Shown in pieces: positions 26,192 to 36,332 of a DNA stretch of 64,000 nucleotides; within the stretch, counting starts at the first letter, position 1; each line of letters begins with the position of its first letter. The position numbers and the translations under genes are program-made. The notes under the pieces are model-generated. The model saw only the letters and a list, made by a program, of their open reading frames with translations, did no database searches and was not told the DNA's origin. Location of the stretch: positions 62,001 through 126,000 of the forward strand of contig CANJPH010000002.1 of the NCBI GenBank assembly GCA_947476145.1, given 5' to 3'. Origin of the DNA: Bacteroidota bacterium (GTDB lineage: Bacteria; Bacteroidota; Bacteroidia; Chitinophagales; Chitinophagaceae).

Positions 26192-26923
26192 ATGAATTTC
26201 CCAAAAGTTTTTACTGTTTTGTTTTGTATTGTTTTTGTAACAACACTTCATGCCCAATATACTACCATTAGTGGTGTGGTATATGATATCAGTGGACACC
26301 ATCCTGTGGAAGCTGTTGTGGTGAATAGCAATTCAAATGTTTCTATGACCGATTCTTTAGGAAGATATATTATAGTATTAAAGGCCAAAGACTCTATTTG
26401 GTTTTCTCTTTTTGGGAAAAGCTCTCCCAAATTTCCTATTGATACCATCACCGATCCTCAAAATTTCAATGTCATGATTCACGTGATGGGTTATGATTTA
26501 CCAGAAGTAAAAGTGCGAAATAGTAATTACAGATTTGATTCCATTCAAAATAGAACGGACTATGCGAAATACTTTAATTATCGTCCGCCAGGCATTCGAT
26601 TAAGTAACAATCAACAATTATTTGGTCCCGCAGGAATGACTATTGGGTTTGATTTAAATGAGCTTATCAATATGTTTAGGTTTCATAGAAACAGGAACTT
26701 ACAGTTCCTCCAAAACAGACTCCTAGCGCAAGAGCAAGAGAAATATGTAAACTCAAGATTTACGAAGCGATTTGTTCAAAAGCTCACCCATTTAGAGGGG
26801 GATGCGCTTATAAAATTCATGAATTTCTCAAGACCCACTTATGAAATGCTGGGGCTGCTTAACGAGCTTGAACTTGGCGTATATATTGAAAAACGATTTG
26901 AAGCTTATCAAAAACCCGATTAA
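26192..26923 (+). CDS. Exported protein with CarboxypepD_reg-like domain
   Basis: A 243-aa exported protein: residues 1-21 are a signal peptide ending LHAQ. The CarboxypepD_reg-like beta-sandwich has TISGVVYDISGHHPVEAVVV then SMTDSLGRYIIVLKAKDSIWFS. The C-terminal half is helical with no known domain. Such proteins are common in Bacteroidota, and the N-terminal domain resembles that of TonB-dependent receptors without the barrel. The track start (TTG 26171) would precede the -7 box; ATG 26192 is used. Confidence 0.75.
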   Translation: MNFPKVFTVLFCIVFVTTLHAQYTTISGVVYDISGHHPVEAVVVNSNSNVSMTDSLGRYIIVLKAKDSIWFSLFGKSSPKFPIDTITDPQNFNVMIHVMGYDLPEVKVRNSNYRFDSIQNRTDYAKYFNYRPPGIRLSNNQQLFGPAGMTIGFDLNELINMFRFHRNRNLQFLQNRLLAQEQEKYVNSRFTKRFVQKLTHLEGDALIKFMNFSRPTYEMLGLLNELELGVYIEKRFEAYQKPD

Positions 26924-27019
26924 GCGTATTTACTTGCTTGGGAAATCCTAGCCGTTCATCTATTTTATGGCTTTAAAAAGCAATTTTTGGCTACCTTTAA
27001 TGACTAAAATTGCAAAGTT

Positions 27020-28069
27020 TTGAGAAATTTATTATTTATCACATTATTGGGGGGATTGGCATTAGGTTGTAAGGGAAAACCCAAGAGTATTGACAAGTAT
27101 GACCCTAATGCTGCTGTGTCTGTGGACATCACGATTATTTCAACCCAATCTGTTCCAAAATTAGTTGAAGTGAATGGTTCAGTGATCTCCAGCGACTTCG
27201 TTGAACTTCGTCCAGAAATCAATGGGCGTGTTACATTTTTACAAATTCCAGAAGGTAAAGTGGTGAGTGCCGGAACGGTACTTGTAAAACTAAATGATGC
27301 TGATTTACAAGCACAGCTAGAAAAAATTAAAGTACAATTAGAGTTGGCGCAAACCAATGAGCAAAGAAATAAACAATTACTAAGTATCAAGGGTATTAAT
27401 CAAAGTGACTATGATGTTTCAATGCAACAAGTAAAAAGCTATAAAGCGGATATGGCGTATACACAGTCTTTAATTGATAAGACAGTGATTAAAGCGCCTT
27501 TTACAGGGCAGTTGGGACTTAGACAAATAAGCTTAGGTGCATTTATTAATACAGCTACAACCGTCGTCACGCTTCAAAAGACCGACGACTTGAAAATTGA
27601 TTTTACCGTACCTGAGTTGTATAAAAATTTGGTGAAAGTAGGAACCAAAGTTTTAGTGGAGAGTATTGGTGCAGAGGCATCAAAATTTGAAGCGAATATT
27701 GTTGCCATTGAACCACAAATTATAGCGAGCTCCAGAAACTTAAAAGTAAGGGCTGCTGTGAAAGGAAAGCTTTTACCAGGCTCTTTTACAAAAATTTATT
27801 TATCTGATTTAGATGATAAAGCATCTTCTATCATGTTGCCATCTAATGTTATTATACCAGATTCAAAAACAAAACAAATTGTGGTGGTTAGAAATGGCCA
27901 AGCAAAATTTGTAAACGTGGAGACAGGTTACCGTACGCAAACAGCAGTTGAAATTACAAAAGGCTTACAAGTAGGCGATAGTGTTGTGGTAGCAGGTATG
28001 TTATTTGTAAAGGATGGCTCAAAATTAAAAATTGGGAAAGCCTTATCTAATATTGATATTACCAAATAG
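27020..28069 (+). CDS. RND efflux periplasmic adaptor (membrane fusion protein)
   Basis: A 349-aa lipoprotein adaptor linking an RND pump to an outer-membrane channel. A signal ends in the lipobox LALGC (Cys17). The biotinyl-lipoyl half-motifs are EINGRVTFLQIPEGKVV and TVIKAPFTGQLGLRQISLG, with a coiled-coil hairpin between (residues 90-145). The beta-barrel and MP domains follow. Start: between an in-frame stop at 27005 and the signal there is no ATG, so TTG 27020 is the only usual start. The RND pump follows 24 bp downstream. Confidence 0.9.
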   Translation: MRNLLFITLLGGLALGCKGKPKSIDKYDPNAAVSVDITIISTQSVPKLVEVNGSVISSDFVELRPEINGRVTFLQIPEGKVVSAGTVLVKLNDADLQAQLEKIKVQLELAQTNEQRNKQLLSIKGINQSDYDVSMQQVKSYKADMAYTQSLIDKTVIKAPFTGQLGLRQISLGAFINTATTVVTLQKTDDLKIDFTVPELYKNLVKVGTKVLVESIGAEASKFEANIVAIEPQIIASSRNLKVRAAVKGKLLPGSFTKIYLSDLDDKASSIMLPSNVIIPDSKTKQIVVVRNGQAKFVNVETGYRTQTAVEITKGLQVGDSVVVAGMLFVKDGSKLKIGKALSNIDITK

Positions 28070-28093
28070 GTCATAAAAAATTAAGTTATTTAG

Positions 28094-31000
28094 ATGAATA
28101 TATCTGAACTCTCCTTAAAACGTCCGGTCCTTGCTACCGTGATGAATATTGCCATTATTATTTTTGGATTAGTAGGTTTTTCTTTTTTGGCATTAAGAGA
28201 ATATCCAGCCATTGATCCTCCTATTATTATGGTGCAAACTAATTATACTGGGGCCAATGCCGAAGTCATTCAAAGCCAAATTACCGAACCTTTAGAAAAA
28301 GCGATTAATGGTATCCCAGGGATCAAAACAATTAACTCTTCTAGTGCTGTTGGTAATTCTAATATTACCGTTGAATTTAATTTGGGTGTTAATTTAGAAA
28401 CTGCTGCCAATGATGTGCGTGATAAAGTATCACAAGCACAAAGAGCGCTTCCACAGGATTTATCAAGTCCGCCCGTAGTTTCTAAAGCGGATGCAAGTGA
28501 CTTTATTTTAATGCTGACTGTTAGAAGTAAAACCAAAGGTTTGTTGGAATTAACGGAATATGCGGAAAATGTTTTACAACAAAGATTTCAAACGATTGAC
28601 GAAGTGAGTAATGTGGGAGTAAGAGGGAAGCGTCAAAGCATGCGTATTTATCCCAATGCAAGTTTGTTAAATGCATACGGCATTGCTTTCAATGATATTC
28701 AAGCCGCATTGAATAAAGAGAATGTTGAGTTGCCTGCCGGCGGCATTAATGGAAATAAATCTGATTTTGTAATTAGAACCTTAGGAAGACTTACCAAAGA
28801 GTCCGATTTTAGAAATGTAATTTTAAAAGAAGATGCCAATGGAATGGTTCGTTTAGGTGATGTTGCTAAAGTGGAGTTGGGTCCGGAACAAGAGGATCAG
28901 GGGACTTATTTTAATGGAGTACCTGTAGTAATGTTAACTGTATCTCCTCAGCCTGGAGCCAATCAAATTAATATAGCGGATGAATTTTATAAAAGATTAG
29001 AAGAAGTAAAAAAACAAAATAAGTCTGATATTGAATTTGCAATTCCTATTGACAACACGTTAAATGTTCGTCGTGCTTTGTCGGAAGTAAAAGAAACCAT
29101 TGTAATATCTTTTGGCTTGGTGGTATTGGTTATCTTCTTTTTCTTTAGAAACTGGTTAATTGCCATTCGTCCATTAATAGATATTCCTATTTCATTAATT
29201 GCTACTTTCTTTATCATGTACTTGGCAGGGTTCTCTATAAATGTATTAACCCTTTTAGCCATTGTACTAGCCACCGGTTTGGTGGTGGATGATGGAATTG
29301 TAGTGACGGAAAACATTTTTAGAAAATTAGAAGAAGGACTTTCATTAAGAGATGCTGCCAGAGAGGGCAGTAAAGAAATTTTCTTTGCAGTCATTTCAAC
29401 TTCTATTACGCTGGCGGTAGTTTTTATGCCGGTTATTTTCCTAGAAGGTTTTGTGGGGTCCTTATTTAAAGAATTTGGAGTGGTAGTAGCTGGTGCGGTG
29501 CTGGTCTCGGCATTCGTATCTTTAACCATTACCCCTGTATTAAATGTGTATTTAAATAGAAAGGATGGCGCACATGGTAAATTCTATGAACGAACCGAGC
29601 CTTTCTTTAGAGGAATGGAAAATGGGTATAAAAATTTATTGAATGGGTTTTTAAAAGTACGTTGGGTTGCTTGGGCAATTGTAATAGCCTGCGTGGGTAT
29701 CATTTTTGTTTTGGGCAAAACCATACAAAGCGAATTGGCGCCTTTAGAAGATAAAGGGTCCATCAGAATTAGTATGAACGGTGCAGAAGGCACGAGTTAC
29801 GAGGATATGAAAGGTGATTTATTAAAGGCCATTAAAATAATGCAGGATTCCTTCCCAGAGCAGGCGTATACCTGGGGAAGCGTGCCTGGCTATGGTGGTG
29901 GAAGTGGAAATAGTTCTGCATCGGGACGTTTAGGATTGGTTGATAAATCAGATAGGAAAAGAACGCAATCTCAAATTGCGATGGACTTAAATAAAAAAAT
30001 GAAGCGGTTTAAAAACGTTCGTGTTTTTGCCGTTGAAGAACAAACTATTTCGGTAGGAATGATGTCCAGAGGTTCCTTGCCGGTGCAGTTTATTATTCAA
30101 AACTTAGATTTTCAAAAAATCAGAACCGTTATTCCAAAATTTTTAGATGCCGCAAGAAAAGATAAAACTTTTCAAAACGTAGACGTGAATTTGAAATTTA
30201 ATAAACCAGAATTGGACTTGTCCATTGATCGGATGCGTGTTCGTGACTTAGGTTTAACGACTACCGATGTAGCACAGGCTTTACAGGCTGCGTTTAGCGG
30301 GGCACGTTCGGCTTATTTTATTATGAACGATAGACAATATCAAGTAATCACGCAAGTGCCTAGATCAGAAAGAAATGAACCTACAGATATTAATAAAATT
30401 TACGTTAGAAATAATAAGGGGGAAAATATTCCTATTTCAAGTGTTCTTGTAACGGAAGAAAATAGCAATCCCCCCAACTTGTATCATTACAATCGATTTA
30501 ATGCGGCTACTGTTTCCGCATCCTTAGCTGAAGGTAAAACCATTGGAGACGGAGTTGCGGCAATGGAACGCATTGCGAAGGAACAATTAGATGAAAGTTT
30601 CCAAACAGCATTAAGTGGACCTTCCCGTGACTTTAAAGAAAGTTCTTCCAATACCTCTCAGGCATTGTTACTTGCCTTGATATTAATTTATTTAGTATTA
30701 GCAGCGCAGTTTGAAAGTTTTACAGATCCCTTTATTATTATGATCACTGTTCCTTTGGCATTAGCAGGTGCATTACTATGCTTGTGGTTGTTTGGACAAA
30801 CCTTAAATATATTCTCGCAAATTGGAATTATCATGCTAATTGGTTTAGTAACTAAGAATGGTATCTTAATTGTAGAATTTGCCAATAAAAAACGAGAAGC
30901 AGGCTTGCCAATTAAAGAAGCAGTATTAGTAGCGGCAGCCCAAAGATTCCGTCCCATATTAATGACTAGCTTGGCTACCGCATTAGGGGCACTGCCCATT

Positions 31001-31150
31001 GCCATTAGCTTGGGGGCAGCGGCTACCAGTCGCAAACCATTGGGAACCGTAATTGTAGGCGGCTTATTATTTTCATTAGTACTTACCTTGTTTGTAATCC
31101 CTTCGGTATACACTTATGTTTCAAGTAAACATCGAAAACAAGTTGATTAA
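28094..31150 (+). CDS. RND-family (HAE1-type) efflux pump permease
   Basis: A 1018-aa proton-driven inner-membrane transporter of the AcrB/MexF type. It has 12 predicted membrane spans in two halves, each with a large periplasmic loop. The proton relay is visible as VLATGLVVDDGIVVTENI in TM4, with a matching LIGLVTKNGILIVEFANKK in TM10. The porter domain includes SLKRPVLATVMNI at the N-terminus. It pairs with the upstream adaptor. No TolC-like outer-membrane gene follows; a terminator ends the operon. The drug range is unknown. Confidence 0.95.
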   Translation: MNISELSLKRPVLATVMNIAIIIFGLVGFSFLALREYPAIDPPIIMVQTNYTGANAEVIQSQITEPLEKAINGIPGIKTINSSSAVGNSNITVEFNLGVNLETAANDVRDKVSQAQRALPQDLSSPPVVSKADASDFILMLTVRSKTKGLLELTEYAENVLQQRFQTIDEVSNVGVRGKRQSMRIYPNASLLNAYGIAFNDIQAALNKENVELPAGGINGNKSDFVIRTLGRLTKESDFRNVILKEDANGMVRLGDVAKVELGPEQEDQGTYFNGVPVVMLTVSPQPGANQINIADEFYKRLEEVKKQNKSDIEFAIPIDNTLNVRRALSEVKETIVISFGLVVLVIFFFFRNWLIAIRPLIDIPISLIATFFIMYLAGFSINVLTLLAIVLATGLVVDDGIVVTENIFRKLEEGLSLRDAAREGSKEIFFAVISTSITLAVVFMPVIFLEGFVGSLFKEFGVVVAGAVLVSAFVSLTITPVLNVYLNRKDGAHGKFYERTEPFFRGMENGYKNLLNGFLKVRWVAWAIVIACVGIIFVLGKTIQSELAPLEDKGSIRISMNGAEGTSYEDMKGDLLKAIKIMQDSFPEQAYTWGSVPGYGGGSGNSSASGRLGLVDKSDRKRTQSQIAMDLNKKMKRFKNVRVFAVEEQTISVGMMSRGSLPVQFIIQNLDFQKIRTVIPKFLDAARKDKTFQNVDVNLKFNKPELDLSIDRMRVRDLGLTTTDVAQALQAAFSGARSAYFIMNDRQYQVITQVPRSERNEPTDINKIYVRNNKGENIPISSVLVTEENSNPPNLYHYNRFNAATVSASLAEGKTIGDGVAAMERIAKEQLDESFQTALSGPSRDFKESSSNTSQALLLALILIYLVLAAQFESFTDPFIIMITVPLALAGALLCLWLFGQTLNIFSQIGIIMLIGLVTKNGILIVEFANKKREAGLPIKEAVLVAAAQRFRPILMTSLATALGALPIAISLGAAATSRKPLGTVIVGGLLFSLVLTLFVIPSVYTYVSSKHRKQVD

Positions 31151-31159
31151 ATCTTATAA

Positions 31160-31197
31160 AATAAAAGAAGAATGAAGTGATTCATTCTTCTTTTATT
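31160..31197. terminator. Bidirectional terminator between the RND pump and an alpha/beta hydrolase
   Basis: A perfect 17-bp stem, AATAAAAGAAGAATGAA paired with its reverse complement, with loop GTGA. A-rich on the left and T-rich on the right, so it works on both strands. The stop codon of the minus-strand hydrolase lies within the stem. Confidence 0.88.
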
Positions 31198-32185
31198 GTT
31201 TTATGATCACATTTTTTATAAAATCCTTGGTTTCTTTTTCTACTGACGCTATATCTTTTGAAACAATGGGAGAAGCCAATACATGATTTCCTGCATTGGG
31301 AATGGCAATCGCTTTTTTTAAATTTTCAGCTGTGCTTATGGAGGAGAACATTTTTTTAATAGCACTTACTTTTACAACCTTATCTTGGTTGGCTTCGTCT
31401 TTATAGTAGTATAATACGAGTGTGGGTTGATGTACTTTTTGAAAAGTTTCCTTGGTCATGGTTGCTTCCATTAAATTTTGAAGTTCAACCGTAGACTCCA
31501 TTCGGTAATGGGTATTCCAATATTTTGGATATTCCGAATTTTTAAATGGAATATTGGCATAGTTCCCGCCTTTCACAGCCCTTGCAATTTGTAAACCCCA
31601 AGGGTTGTTTAATAAGGGCGCGGCAGCATTGTTAATTTCAATATTGGGTGAATACATGATAAGTCCAGCAATTTCTGGAAAAGCGGCTGCCAATTGTAAA
31701 GACAAGGTTCCGCCGGTGGAAGTACTTATTAAGATTACTTTCTTTCCTAATTTTTTCCCAATCGCATAAGCTTGTTTTGCAGACTCCCAATATTTTTCCG
31801 CAGTTAAATTCATTAGGTCTTCAGTCGTATCAATACCATGTTCAGCGAGTCTAGCTAAATATAAATTGCAATGAAATGCTTTGGCAATATTTTCATGTAC
31901 AGGTGCGCCTTCCATTTGGCTTGCACTAAAACCATGTAAGTAAACAATGGCATATTCCGTTGCCTGATGTAAACTATCGGCCCATATAATCCTAGCTTCA
32001 TTATTTGCCTTTAGACGATGTTGTTTTTCACCAACCTGCACTAAGCTATCTAAATTAACATGATCTGAAATATTGGGAAGTGTATTATTAAAGCTAGCAG
32101 GACTAGGATGTGGTCCTAGTAAGTATCCAACTGCAAGTAATATGATAATAACACCTATTATTTTTAGGAAGCGCATACTATTCAT
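31193..32185 (-). CDS. Membrane-anchored alpha/beta hydrolase
   Basis: A 330-aa serine hydrolase. An uncleaved N-terminal span (FLKIIGVIIILLAVGYLLG) anchors it with the catalytic domain outside. The oxyanion region is VYLHGFSASQMEG. The nucleophile lies in LISTSTGGTLSL, and a late histidine in NAGNHVLASP. It resembles carboxylesterase or monoacylglycerol-lipase relatives; the substrate is unknown. MRFLK, four residues in, is an alternative start. It ends in a shared bidirectional terminator. Confidence 0.82.
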   Translation of the reverse strand: MNSMRFLKIIGVIIILLAVGYLLGPHPSPASFNNTLPNISDHVNLDSLVQVGEKQHRLKANNEARIIWADSLHQATEYAIVYLHGFSASQMEGAPVHENIAKAFHCNLYLARLAEHGIDTTEDLMNLTAEKYWESAKQAYAIGKKLGKKVILISTSTGGTLSLQLAAAFPEIAGLIMYSPNIEINNAAAPLLNNPWGLQIARAVKGGNYANIPFKNSEYPKYWNTHYRMESTVELQNLMEATMTKETFQKVHQPTLVLYYYKDEANQDKVVKVSAIKKMFSSISTAENLKKAIAIPNAGNHVLASPIVSKDIASVEKETKDFIKNVIIKQ

Positions 32186-32263
32186 TAATTTATTGATAAA
32201 GCTAACTTATTCGCTAATGAATAAAAAATATTTTGCGTACCTTGATATACTAAAAAGCCTCCT

Positions 32264-33352
32264 ATGACCAATCAAAGATTTTTATCCCTAGATGTATTTA
32301 GGGGTATGACCATTTGCTTGATGATTATTGTCAATACTCCTGGAGATGGCGCTGCTACTTTTGCACCGTTCTTACACGCGCAGTGGAATGGCTTTACACC
32401 AACTGATTTAGTTTTTCCTTCTTTCTTATTTGCTGTTGGAAATGCAATGAGTTTTGTCCTGCCAAAATGGGAAAAGCTCCCCAATCGTACCGTCCTTTTT
32501 AGAATTTTTAAAAGAACTGCGCTTATATTTTTAATAGGCTACTTAATGTATTGGTTTCCATTTACTGGGCCAGTTGCAGCTACTAGAATCTTGGGTGTAC
32601 TCCAACGTATTGCTTTGTGTTACGGCATTGGATCCATCATTGCTCACTATATGCATGAGCGCGTTGTTATGGTTTTGTCTGCCATTTTATTATTGACGTA
32701 TTGGTATATAATTATGCATTTTGGTGTTGATGGGCAAGAACTAACCATGACGGGTAATGCAGGCTTTTTGTTTGACAAATGGTTGATGGGTGAAGCGCAT
32801 ATGTATCATGGCGAAGGCCTTGCATTTGATCCCGAAGGATGGTTAAGCACTTTGCCGTCCATTGTTAATGTGCTCATAGGATTTATAGTAGGTAAGTTTA
32901 TTCAAGAAAAAGGGAAAACCTATGAAGGGCTAACTCATTTATTAATGTGGGGTGCCGGGTTTATATTTTTAGGATTTATGTGGAATTATCAGTTTCCAAT
33001 TAACAAAAAATTATGGTCTAGTAGCTTTGTCATGTTAACGGTGGGGTTGGATATGGTGATTATTGGAACCATCATATATCGCATTGAATTGCAACGTCAA
33101 TTACAATTTTCAGGCTTTTTTGAGGTTTTTGGTAAGAATCCTTTGGTCATTTATTTATGCTCAGAATTGCTCCTTACTGTTTTAAACCTGGTTCAGGTGG
33201 GGGATATGACCTTATTTAGCTGGATTTTTAAGCATGGATTCTCCTTTTTTGCCCCTTATTGGGCCTCTTTAGCCTTTGCGGTTTCTTATATGTTGGTTTG
33301 CTGGCTATTGGGTTATATATTAAATAAATATAAAATATATATAAGGGTGTAA
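32264..33352 (+). CDS. HGSNAT-like/DUF5009 acyltransferase family membrane protein
   Basis: A 362-aa protein with about ten hydrophobic spans. The N-terminus LSLDVFRGMTICLMIIVNTPG is the hallmark of the heparan-alpha-glucosaminide N-acetyltransferase-like (DUF1624/DUF5009) family, and PTDLVFPSFLFAVGNAMSF follows. These proteins are thought to transfer acyl groups to sugars across a membrane. In Bacteroidota they are often near amino-sugar genes, but none is adjacent here, so the substrate remains open. Confidence 0.85.
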   Translation: MTNQRFLSLDVFRGMTICLMIIVNTPGDGAATFAPFLHAQWNGFTPTDLVFPSFLFAVGNAMSFVLPKWEKLPNRTVLFRIFKRTALIFLIGYLMYWFPFTGPVAATRILGVLQRIALCYGIGSIIAHYMHERVVMVLSAILLLTYWYIIMHFGVDGQELTMTGNAGFLFDKWLMGEAHMYHGEGLAFDPEGWLSTLPSIVNVLIGFIVGKFIQEKGKTYEGLTHLLMWGAGFIFLGFMWNYQFPINKKLWSSSFVMLTVGLDMVIIGTIIYRIELQRQLQFSGFFEVFGKNPLVIYLCSELLLTVLNLVQVGDMTLFSWIFKHGFSFFAPYWASLAFAVSYMLVCWLLGYILNKYKIYIRV

Positions 33353-33403
33353 ATCTATTCAATCCTTTTTCCCCTTTTGTTTTTTTTAGGACTGTAAACG
33401 GCG

Positions 33404-33411
33404 TACCTTTG
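33404..33411 (+). promoter_or_regulatory. -7 box of typA
   Basis: TACCTTTG matches TAnnTTTG exactly, with a predicted leader of about 14 nt. A TTTG lies 24 nt upstream (33376-33379), slightly farther than the ideal spacing. Confidence 0.6.
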
Positions 33412-33428
33412 CAGCCTCAAAACAGTAC

Positions 33429-35231
33429 ATGGAAATAAGAAACATCGCTATTATCGCTCACGTTGACCACGGTAAAACAACCTTGGTGGACAGAATTTTA
33501 CACGCAACTAAGGTATTCAGAGATAACCAAGAAACTGGGGATCTAATTATGGATAGCAACGAATTAGAGCGTGAAAGAGGAATTACCATCTTAAGTAAGA
33601 ACGCTTCTGTAACTTATAAAGACGTTAAGATTAACGTAATTGATACCCCTGGTCACTCTGACTTTGGCGGTGAGGTAGAGCGTGTATTAAAAATGGCAGA
33701 CGGTGTTTGTTTGTTAGTGGATGCTTTTGAAGGCCCTATGCCTCAAACAAGATTTGTATTACAAAAAGCTTTGCAATTAAATTTAAAGCCAATTGTAATT
33801 ATTAATAAAGTAGATAAAGAAAACTGTCGTCCTGACGAAGTACATGATGCTGTTTTTGAATTGTTCTTTAATTTGGATGCAACTGAAGAACAATTAAACT
33901 TCCCTACTTTTTATGGTAGCGGAAAAAATGGTTGGTTTAATGATAGCTTAACACAATGTGAAGATATTTTTCCTTTAATGGATGGTATCTTAAAATATGT
34001 ACCAGGCCCAGACGTGAAGGAAGGTCATACACAAATGCAAATCACTTCATTGGATTATTCTTCTTTCTTGGGTCGTATTGCCATTGGTAAAGTAGAAAGA
34101 GGTACGATTAAAGAAGGTCAAAATATTGTTTTAGTGCAAGCGGACGGAAGCATTAAAAAGAATAAAGTAAAAGAATTATACGTTTTTGAAGGAATGGGCA
34201 AGCGTAAAGTTACAGAAGTAGTTTCTGGTGACTTATGTGCTGTGGTTGGTTTAGAGGAATTTAATATTGGTGATACGATTGCAGATCCTGAAAATCCAGA
34301 AGCCTTACCTATTATTAGTGTAGACGAACCTACCATGAGTATGACCTTTAGTATTAACAACTCACCTTTCTTTGGTAAGGAAGGAAAGTTTGTAACCTCT
34401 CGACATATTCGTGATCGTTTAATGAAAGAAACTGAAAAGAATTTGGCATTGCGTGTGGAAGAAACAGATAGTGCAGATAGTTTCTTGGTATTTGGTCGTG
34501 GTATTTTGCATTTAGGGGTATTGGTGGAAACCATGCGTCGTGAAGGATATGAGTTAACTGTTGGAAATCCACAAGTATTAGTGAAAGACATAGATGGCAA
34601 AAAACATGAGCCATTTGAAATATTGGTAGTAGATGTACCCGCTGATTTTAGCGGTAAAGTAATTGACTTAGTAACCCAAAAGAAGGGCGAAATGTTAATT
34701 ATGGAATCTAAGGGTACCATGCAACATTTAGAATTTGATATTCCTTCAAGAGGATTGATTGGCTTGCGTTCTCAAATGTTAACACAAACTGCAGGTGAAG
34801 CTGTAATGGCGCACCGCTTTAATGAATACAAGCCTTGGAAAGGCCAAATTCCTGGAAGAAGCAATGGTGTATTGGTTGCTAAAGGCGGCGGCACTACAAC
34901 GGCTTACTCTATTGACAAATTACAAGACAGAGGTCGTTTCTTTATTGAACCAGGTGATGAAGTGTATGCAGGTCAAATTTTGGCAGAGCACATTAAGCCA
35001 GGTGATTTAAACATTAACGCCGTGGAGATGAAAAAATTAACCAACCACCGCGCCAGCGGTAGTGATGATAGTGTTCGTATCACTCCAAAAATTCAATATA
35101 CATTGGAAGAATGTATGGAGTATATTCAGTTTGATGAGTGTATTGAAGTAACCCCTAAATCGGTTCGTATGCGTAAGTCAATGCTCGATGAGAACGAACG
35201 TAGCAAAGCTGCAAAGACAAATAACAATTAG
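33429..35231 (+). CDS. typA: Ribosome-associated GTPase TypA/BipA
   Basis: A 600-aa translational GTPase important for ribosome assembly and stress growth. It has G1 AHVDHGKTTL at residues 9-18, the switch-I element ERERGITILSKN, G3 DTPGHSDFGGE and G4 NKVDKE. EF-G-like domains II, III and V follow, then the TypA-specific C-terminal domain with GRSNGVLVAKGGGTTTAYS. Full length for the family. It has its own promoter and a strong terminator. Confidence 0.96.
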   Translation: MEIRNIAIIAHVDHGKTTLVDRILHATKVFRDNQETGDLIMDSNELERERGITILSKNASVTYKDVKINVIDTPGHSDFGGEVERVLKMADGVCLLVDAFEGPMPQTRFVLQKALQLNLKPIVIINKVDKENCRPDEVHDAVFELFFNLDATEEQLNFPTFYGSGKNGWFNDSLTQCEDIFPLMDGILKYVPGPDVKEGHTQMQITSLDYSSFLGRIAIGKVERGTIKEGQNIVLVQADGSIKKNKVKELYVFEGMGKRKVTEVVSGDLCAVVGLEEFNIGDTIADPENPEALPIISVDEPTMSMTFSINNSPFFGKEGKFVTSRHIRDRLMKETEKNLALRVEETDSADSFLVFGRGILHLGVLVETMRREGYELTVGNPQVLVKDIDGKKHEPFEILVVDVPADFSGKVIDLVTQKKGEMLIMESKGTMQHLEFDIPSRGLIGLRSQMLTQTAGEAVMAHRFNEYKPWKGQIPGRSNGVLVAKGGGTTTAYSIDKLQDRGRFFIEPGDEVYAGQILAEHIKPGDLNINAVEMKKLTNHRASGSDDSVRITPKIQYTLEECMEYIQFDECIEVTPKSVRMRKSMLDENERSKAAKTNNN

Positions 35232-35252
35232 AATAAACTAGTTTCAAATAGT

Positions 35253-35284
35253 AAAGGCCTGCGAATTTCGCAGGCCTTTTTTTT
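35253..35284 (+). terminator. Intrinsic terminator of typA
   Basis: AAAGGCCTGCGAA pairs perfectly with TTCGCAGGCCTTT (13 bp) around a single T, which in practice opens to a small loop. A long T run follows. It lies 22 bp past the typA stop, before the convergent obg gene. Confidence 0.92.
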
Positions 35285-35303
35285 AATTTTTTTATTCAAA
35301 TAA

Positions 35304-36305
35304 TTAAATAGGTTTATTCAATGCGCTCCAGAGCATATCTTTTAATTCGACTAAGTTTTTATTAATCGCAGAGGAGATAAATATATGCGGGATGTTTTCT
35401 GGTAATTCTTTCTCAATGGCTTCTGTTAACTCTTCATCTAATAAATCTGATTTACTAATCGCAATAATAAATTCCTTTTGAAGTAATTCGGGATTGAATT
35501 CGTTTAATTCATTTTTTAAAATTTCGAATTCTTTTTTATGATCATTAGAATCGGCAGGAATCAAGAATAACAAAACCGCATTGCGCTCAATATGCCTTAG
35601 AAATCTATGTCCTAAGCCTTTTCCTTCGGCAGCGCCTTCGATAATTCCTGGCAAATCGGCAATACAAAAGGAACGGTTGTCACGATAGGCTACCATGCCT
35701 AATTGAGGTGTCAAAGTGGTAAATGCGTAATTGGCAATTTTTGGTTTTGCTGCGGTGATGGAAGACAATAAGGTGGACTTACCAGCATTCGGAAATCCAA
35801 CCAATCCCACATCGGCTAATACTTTTAATTCAATTTGTTTCCATCCTTCAACACCATCCTCACCGGGTTGTGCATATTCAGGAACCTGTTGGGTGGGTGT
35901 TGCAAAATTACTATTGCCCAGACCTCCACGTCCTCCTTTTAGAAAAATAAACTCTTGACCGTCTAGTAAAATTTCGGCTTCAATCTTCCCTGTTATTTCG
36001 TCTCTTGCAATAGTGCCTAATGGAACTTCAATAATGATATCTTTTCCATCTTTACCCGTGCAATTATTTTTACTTCCATTCTCACCATCCTCTGCAATTA
36101 CATTTTTATGATAACGTAAATGCAATAATGTCCAAAGCTGACTATTTCCTCTTAAAATTACATGACCCCCTCGGCCGCCATCCCCGCCATCGGGTCCACC
36201 TTTTGCTGTTAATTTATTACGCAAAAAATGTTTACAGCCCGCGCCACCATGACCACTGTGGGCGAAAATTCGGATGTAATCAATAAAATTATTTCTTTCT
36301 GACAC
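35304..36305 (-). CDS. obg: GTPase Obg/CgtA
   Basis: A 333-aa essential GTPase of late 50S ribosome assembly. The glycine-rich Obg fold covers residues 1-160 ([29 protein letters not shown]). The G domain has [11 protein letters not shown] (G1), [16 protein letters not shown] (G3) and SKSDLLD (G4). It lacks the extra C-terminal OCT domain, as in many Gram-negative forms. It is preceded on the same strand by a TetR regulator 27 bp away, and is convergent with typA. Confidence 0.96.
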   Translation of the reverse strand: MSERNNFIDYIRIFAHSGHGGAGCKHFLRNKLTAKGGPDGGDGGRGGHVILRGNSQLWTLLHLRYHKNVIAEDGENGSKNNCTGKDGKDIIIEVPLGTIARDEITGKIEAEILLDGQEFIFLKGGRGGLGNSNFATPTQQVPEYAQPGEDGVEGWKQIELKVLADVGLVGFPNAGKSTLLSSITAAKPKIANYAFTTLTPQLGMVAYRDNRSFCIADLPGIIEGAAEGKGLGHRFLRHIERNAVLLFLIPADSNDHKKEFEILKNELNEFNPELLQKEFIIAISKSDLLDEELTEAIEKELPENIPHIFISSAINKNLVELKDMLWSALNKPI

Positions 36306-36332
36306 GATATAAGATTAGGCGCAAAGTTAATC

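Noticed and set aside
28987-29529. 180-aa minus-strand ORF inside the RND pump
   Set aside because: Antisense shadow of a highly conserved coding region, with no recognisable domain or promoter.
34118-34720. 200-aa minus-strand ORF inside typA
   Set aside because: Antisense shadow of a conserved GTPase gene; composition is that of reverse-strand codons.
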